Origin: JAFMPW01 sp041743085
Lineage (GTDB): Bacteria; Bacteroidota; Bacteroidia; Flavobacteriales; Flavobacteriaceae
Length of the DNA stretch: 64,000 nt
Direction: 5' to 3'
NCBI GenBank assembly: GCA_041743085.1
Contig: JBGTNL010000038.1
Span: 124,001-188,000 of the forward strand
Part shown: positions 61,601-64,000 of the stretch, piece by piece
Position numbering within the stretch: position 1 is the first letter of the stretch
Layout: each line of letters opens with the position of its first letter
The notes under the pieces: model-generated
The model's database searches: none
Seen by the model: the letters and a program-made list of their open reading frames with translations, nothing else
What the model was told of the DNA's origin: nothing
Made by a program: the position numbers and the translations under genes

Positions 61601-62134
61601 ATGAAAACCGGCATTCTACATAGCTCAAAATACGGACTCCCGTTATTTATGGTCCTTTTCACCTTTGTAGTATCTGCACAGGAAGTAAATTGGATGAGCT
61701 GGGATGAGGCGGCAATGCTTGTGGAAAAAGAAAAAAATCCCAAGAAAATCTTCGTTGATGTATACACCGACTGGTGTGGCTGGTGCAAAAAAATGGACAA
61801 AGATACGTTTCAGAATGCGGAAGTTGCCAAATATATGACGGACAACTTCTACATGGTCAAAATGGACGGAGAAGGCAAAGAACCGATTGAATATAAAGGA
61901 AAAACCTTCAAGTACGTGCCTTCCGGCAGGAGGGGCTATCACGAACTGGCGGCCGCTTTATTACAGGGAAAGTTAAGCTATCCTACTGTGGTCTTTTTGG
62001 ATGAAAAAATGAATATGTTATCCCCTGTCCCGGGTTATCAAAAACCGAAACCCTTTCTGAATATCGCCAGGTATTTTGGAGATGATATTTACAAGGAAAA
62101 AGACTGGAAGACCTATAGCGGGCAGGGCAAGTAG
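61601..62134 (+). CDS. Secreted thioredoxin-like protein
   Basis: The 177-residue protein has a Sec signal (LFMVLFTFVVSAQ) and one thioredoxin fold: IFVDVYTDWCGWCKKMDKDTF with the active CGWC, FYMVKMDGEGKEP, and the cis-Pro loop in KLSYPTVVFLDE. The fold resembles DsbD-gamma/DUF255-type proteins (thioredoxin_7). It should handle disulfides or redox transfer in the periplasm. It is a single gene. Confidence 0.9.
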   Translation: MKTGILHSSKYGLPLFMVLFTFVVSAQEVNWMSWDEAAMLVEKEKNPKKIFVDVYTDWCGWCKKMDKDTFQNAEVAKYMTDNFYMVKMDGEGKEPIEYKGKTFKYVPSGRRGYHELAAALLQGKLSYPTVVFLDEKMNMLSPVPGYQKPKPFLNIARYFGDDIYKEKDWKTYSGQGK

Positions 62135-62263
62135 TTCCCGTTTTCAGATTTGAAGTTTCAAGTTCCCGCTTGGTTTATGAACTTTGGACAACGGGCATCC
62201 ACCATAGGGCTCGAAGCCTGAAAAATACAATCGGTTGTTCCTACTTACTTACAGTTTGGTATT

Positions 62264-62787
62264 TTAATTTTTAGCAAACTTTTGCGCACAACCCTCAATA
62301 CACTGGTAAGATAAGATCAGGAAAGAATCATTAAGCGTTATGTAGATCTTATACTGCCCATAGTCACAATTTTCGGGACTTGGATAATTCTCAAATAAAA
62401 AATTTCTTGAAAGTTTACCCGCCTCTGGCGGGCGACTATCCCTGCCTGCCGCCTTTAGGCAGGGTTTCAACTAACGAATGGGACCAATGAAAAATCAGTG
62501 AGCTCCTCTCCAATCACATAGGTACAGGTGGTCACAGAGCCTGTATCGGGGTCTATATCGCAAAGGCTGCCATTGGCCATATAAGTTTCGTCCTTCAAAA
62601 ATTCAATGGTTTTGCTGCTCTTTACAGGAACGAAGTCACAGCTTCCGTCACCGGGGTCGAGATACTGCGCTACCAGTTTCCAGGTTCCCGCAAGCTCCGG
62701 AATTTCCGTAGGTTCATTAACCTCCTGGTCCTCGGAGCAATTCAACAATAAGGCTATTGCAAGTAGTATGGCCAGATTCTTTATCAT
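62264..62787 (-). pseudogene. Lipocalin-like lipoprotein gene split by a palindromic element
   Basis: The 5' half (62787 down to about 62494) encodes a lipoprotein signal (LLNC, C17), then ELAGTWKLVAQYLDPGDGSC, KTIEFLKDETYMANGSLC and VIGEELTDF, where it runs into an inserted element and stops after nine aberrant residues. The 3' half (62395-62264) in another frame encodes ENYPSPENCDYGQYKIYI and LILSYQCIEGC to AKN and a stop. Removing the insert joins GATTT to TGAG and restores TDFENYPSP in one frame, about 141 residues. A truncated 106-residue product may still be made. Confidence 0.8.
62396..62493 (+). mobile_element. Family A/B chimeric palindromic element, copy A5, inserted in the lipocalin gene
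   Basis: The left half TAAAAAATTTCTTGAAAG with hairpin CCCGCCTCTGGCGGG is family A, and the right half CCTGCCTGCCGCCTTTAGGC to GGGTTTCAACTAACGAATGG and GACCAATGAA equals the right end of family B. The left flank CTCAAA and the right flank AAATCAG share AAA, a possible short target duplication. It is about 98 bp, in agreement with the 97 bp measured for A1. Confidence 0.8.
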
Positions 62788-62868
62788 GATGTTCTATTTC
62801 ATAACAGATGGAAATAGGGGCAGGTAGCCTCAAAGCTCCGAGGTGGATAAAAAAATACGCAACAAAAG

Positions 62869-63993
62869 TTAATGTTCAAGTGGAACGGTCTTTTCGGTCA
62901 TGGCACTTTTTCTGGCAGCCTCCAGAATTTCCATCACTATCATATTGTTTTCCAGTGAATACGGATCATACGGTGGTAGCGTAAGTTTATTTTTTAGTAC
63001 AGCGGCCAACAAAGAAAATGGATCGTCGTAAGGGGTTTTTCGTTCTTCCAGTTGCATCGATTCCTCTTCGAAACCGTCATAGCCTTCAGAAAGCCGTACC
63101 CGTAAATTATTGCGATCATCAGCGTAGATTGCACCTTTTTCTCCATATACCTCCATATCCTTTCTTCCGATTGGCCAGTTCCAGGAAGCCTGAACAATGG
63201 CGTTGGCCCTATCGTATTTGAGAATTATTGTTGCGTCGTCATCTACCTTTGGGTTGTTTTCAGGCTGCAATTGTTGTGTAACCGCGGTCACCGAAACAGG
63301 TTTTTTTCCATCCATGAGCCATGTCATAAGATTGGCCCCATAACATCCGAAATCCATTATGGCTCCGCCTCCGTTAAGTACAGGATCTGTAAGCCAATCT
63401 AAAAATTCCTTGTTGACACCAATTTTTTTCGGGCCTTTATGTCCGTCGCGAATAACCACCTTCCGCAGCTCCCCTATCTTCCCCTCTTTAAGAAGATCAT
63501 ACGCCTTTTTATTTGTGGGGTACCAACTTGTTTCATAGTTTGTAAGCAATTGAATATTGTGTTTTTTGGCTAGGAATTCCATTTGTTTCGCATGCTCCAG
63601 GCTAACAGCCAGGGGTTTTTCGACCATTACATGAATACCTTTCGGAGCACAAACTTCCACAACGGCCAAATGATCATAAATTGAACCGAAAGCTGCGACA
63701 GCTTCAGGTTTTGTCGCCGTGATCATTTCTTCCAGCGTGGTATAGACCATGCTCATTGAAAAGCGATGCTGATCGGAATATCTTTTGGCAAGATCCTTAT
63801 CAGGCTCTACAATACCCACCAGTTCAATATCCTCAAAAGTTTCCCTGCCCAGTATCCAGTTAACATGGGAATGTGTGAGGCCGGCTACCCCCAGCCGTAT
63901 GGGTTCATTCTGAGCAAAGAGCCCAAAAGGTATGGTAAGCATAAGAAGAAATGGAAAAAAGATCAGGACTTTTATGACGGATTTTTGAAACAT
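62869..63993 (-). CDS. Secreted Gfo/Idh/MocA oxidoreductase
   Basis: The start is the ATG at 63993 (MFQKSVIKVLIFF); a TTG lies one codon earlier. The 374-residue protein has a Sec-type signal (FLLMLTIPFGLFAQ), unlike the Tat leader at 8323. The Rossmann motif is RLGVAGLTHSHVNWILG, altered from the usual GxGxxG, and EKPLAVSLEH carries the conserved Lys. The C-terminal domain includes GGGAIMDFGCYGANLMTWLMDG. It should oxidise or reduce a sugar in the periplasm, but the odd glycine motif makes cofactor binding uncertain. Confidence 0.85.
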   Translation of the reverse strand: MFQKSVIKVLIFFPFLLMLTIPFGLFAQNEPIRLGVAGLTHSHVNWILGRETFEDIELVGIVEPDKDLAKRYSDQHRFSMSMVYTTLEEMITATKPEAVAAFGSIYDHLAVVEVCAPKGIHVMVEKPLAVSLEHAKQMEFLAKKHNIQLLTNYETSWYPTNKKAYDLLKEGKIGELRKVVIRDGHKGPKKIGVNKEFLDWLTDPVLNGGGAIMDFGCYGANLMTWLMDGKKPVSVTAVTQQLQPENNPKVDDDATIILKYDRANAIVQASWNWPIGRKDMEVYGEKGAIYADDRNNLRVRLSEGYDGFEEESMQLEERKTPYDDPFSLLAAVLKNKLTLPPYDPYSLENNMIVMEILEAARKSAMTEKTVPLEH

Positions 63994-64000
63994 CAACTAA

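Noticed and set aside
11747..62493. Regularly structured repeats as a CRISPR array or integron attC sites
   Set aside because: Copies are far apart with no spacers between them, no cas or integrase gene is present, and the attC core sites are not seen.
1..64000. A defence island, prophage or conjugative element
   Set aside because: No restriction, toxin, phage structural, integrase or transfer gene was recognised in either strand.

Overview
The window is chromosomal DNA from a member of the Bacteroidota, most likely a marine Flavobacteriaceae. The signs are four proteins ending in the type B C-terminal sorting signal of the type IX secretion system (T9SS), many lipoprotein signals, Bacteroidota-type -7 boxes (TAnnTTTG) in front of several genes, almost no Shine-Dalgarno sequences, several TTG/GTG starts, and lineage-typical families such as DUF5606 and the flavobacterial forms of LysA and DapD. 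I found no tRNA, rRNA, CRISPR array, prophage or transposase gene.

Region 1 (1-27.3 kb) is an accessory catabolic region of exported and cytosolic sugar, amide and glycan enzymes. It holds a DUF3500 end, an aldo/keto reductase, a Tat-exported sugar isomerase/epimerase-like barrel, an unusual Nramp-like transporter, an amidohydrolase of the D-aminoacylase family, a lipoprotein cytochrome c with a sorbosone-dehydrogenase-like enzyme, and two Gfo/Idh/MocA oxidoreductases (a third lies at the far right of the window). It also holds an SMP-30 lactonase, a tandem DUF302 lipoprotein, a two-subunit molybdenum hydroxylase, a DUF1080 (3-keto-disaccharide hydrolase) lipoprotein, a CBM9/DUF5916 outer-membrane protein, a PhyH dioxygenase, a serine hydrolase/AhpD/esterase operon, a redoxin-TlpA fusion, an SGNH hydrolase and a GH20 hexosaminidase. 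Taken together, the Gfo/Idh, DUF1080 and isomerase-like genes suggest oxidation of glycosides at C3 followed by non-hydrolytic cleavage. That is an inference.

Region 2 (27.4-43.4 kb) is mostly core genome: DUF5606, def, ruvX, dapD, a glycosyltransferase cluster for surface glycans (30.4-35.0 kb), tsaC-type and CCA-type tRNA genes, ctaA (heme A synthase), a nucleoid-associated protein, a conserved unknown and an ABC-2 transporter. Region 3 (43.5-51.2 kb) is a tandem family of four T9SS-secreted modular proteins. Region 4 (51.3-64 kb) holds uvrB, an M20 peptidase-like protein, hsp20, small proteins, sucC, a Lon-substrate-binding-domain protein, lysA, a thioredoxin-like protein, a disrupted lipocalin gene and a Gfo/Idh oxidoreductase.

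The most striking non-gene signal is a set of dispersed, palindrome-rich, non-coding elements in the gaps. Family A (about 80-110 bp, five copies, imperfect terminal inverted repeats) is caught in two insertions. One copy lies inside another repeat whose uninterrupted version is also in the window. The other splits a lipocalin-like lipoprotein gene, and removing about 98 bp restores a continuous reading frame. Family B (two long copies) shares its right end with one A copy, so the elements look modular. A separate 210-bp repeat is present twice in inverted orientation 29 kb apart.
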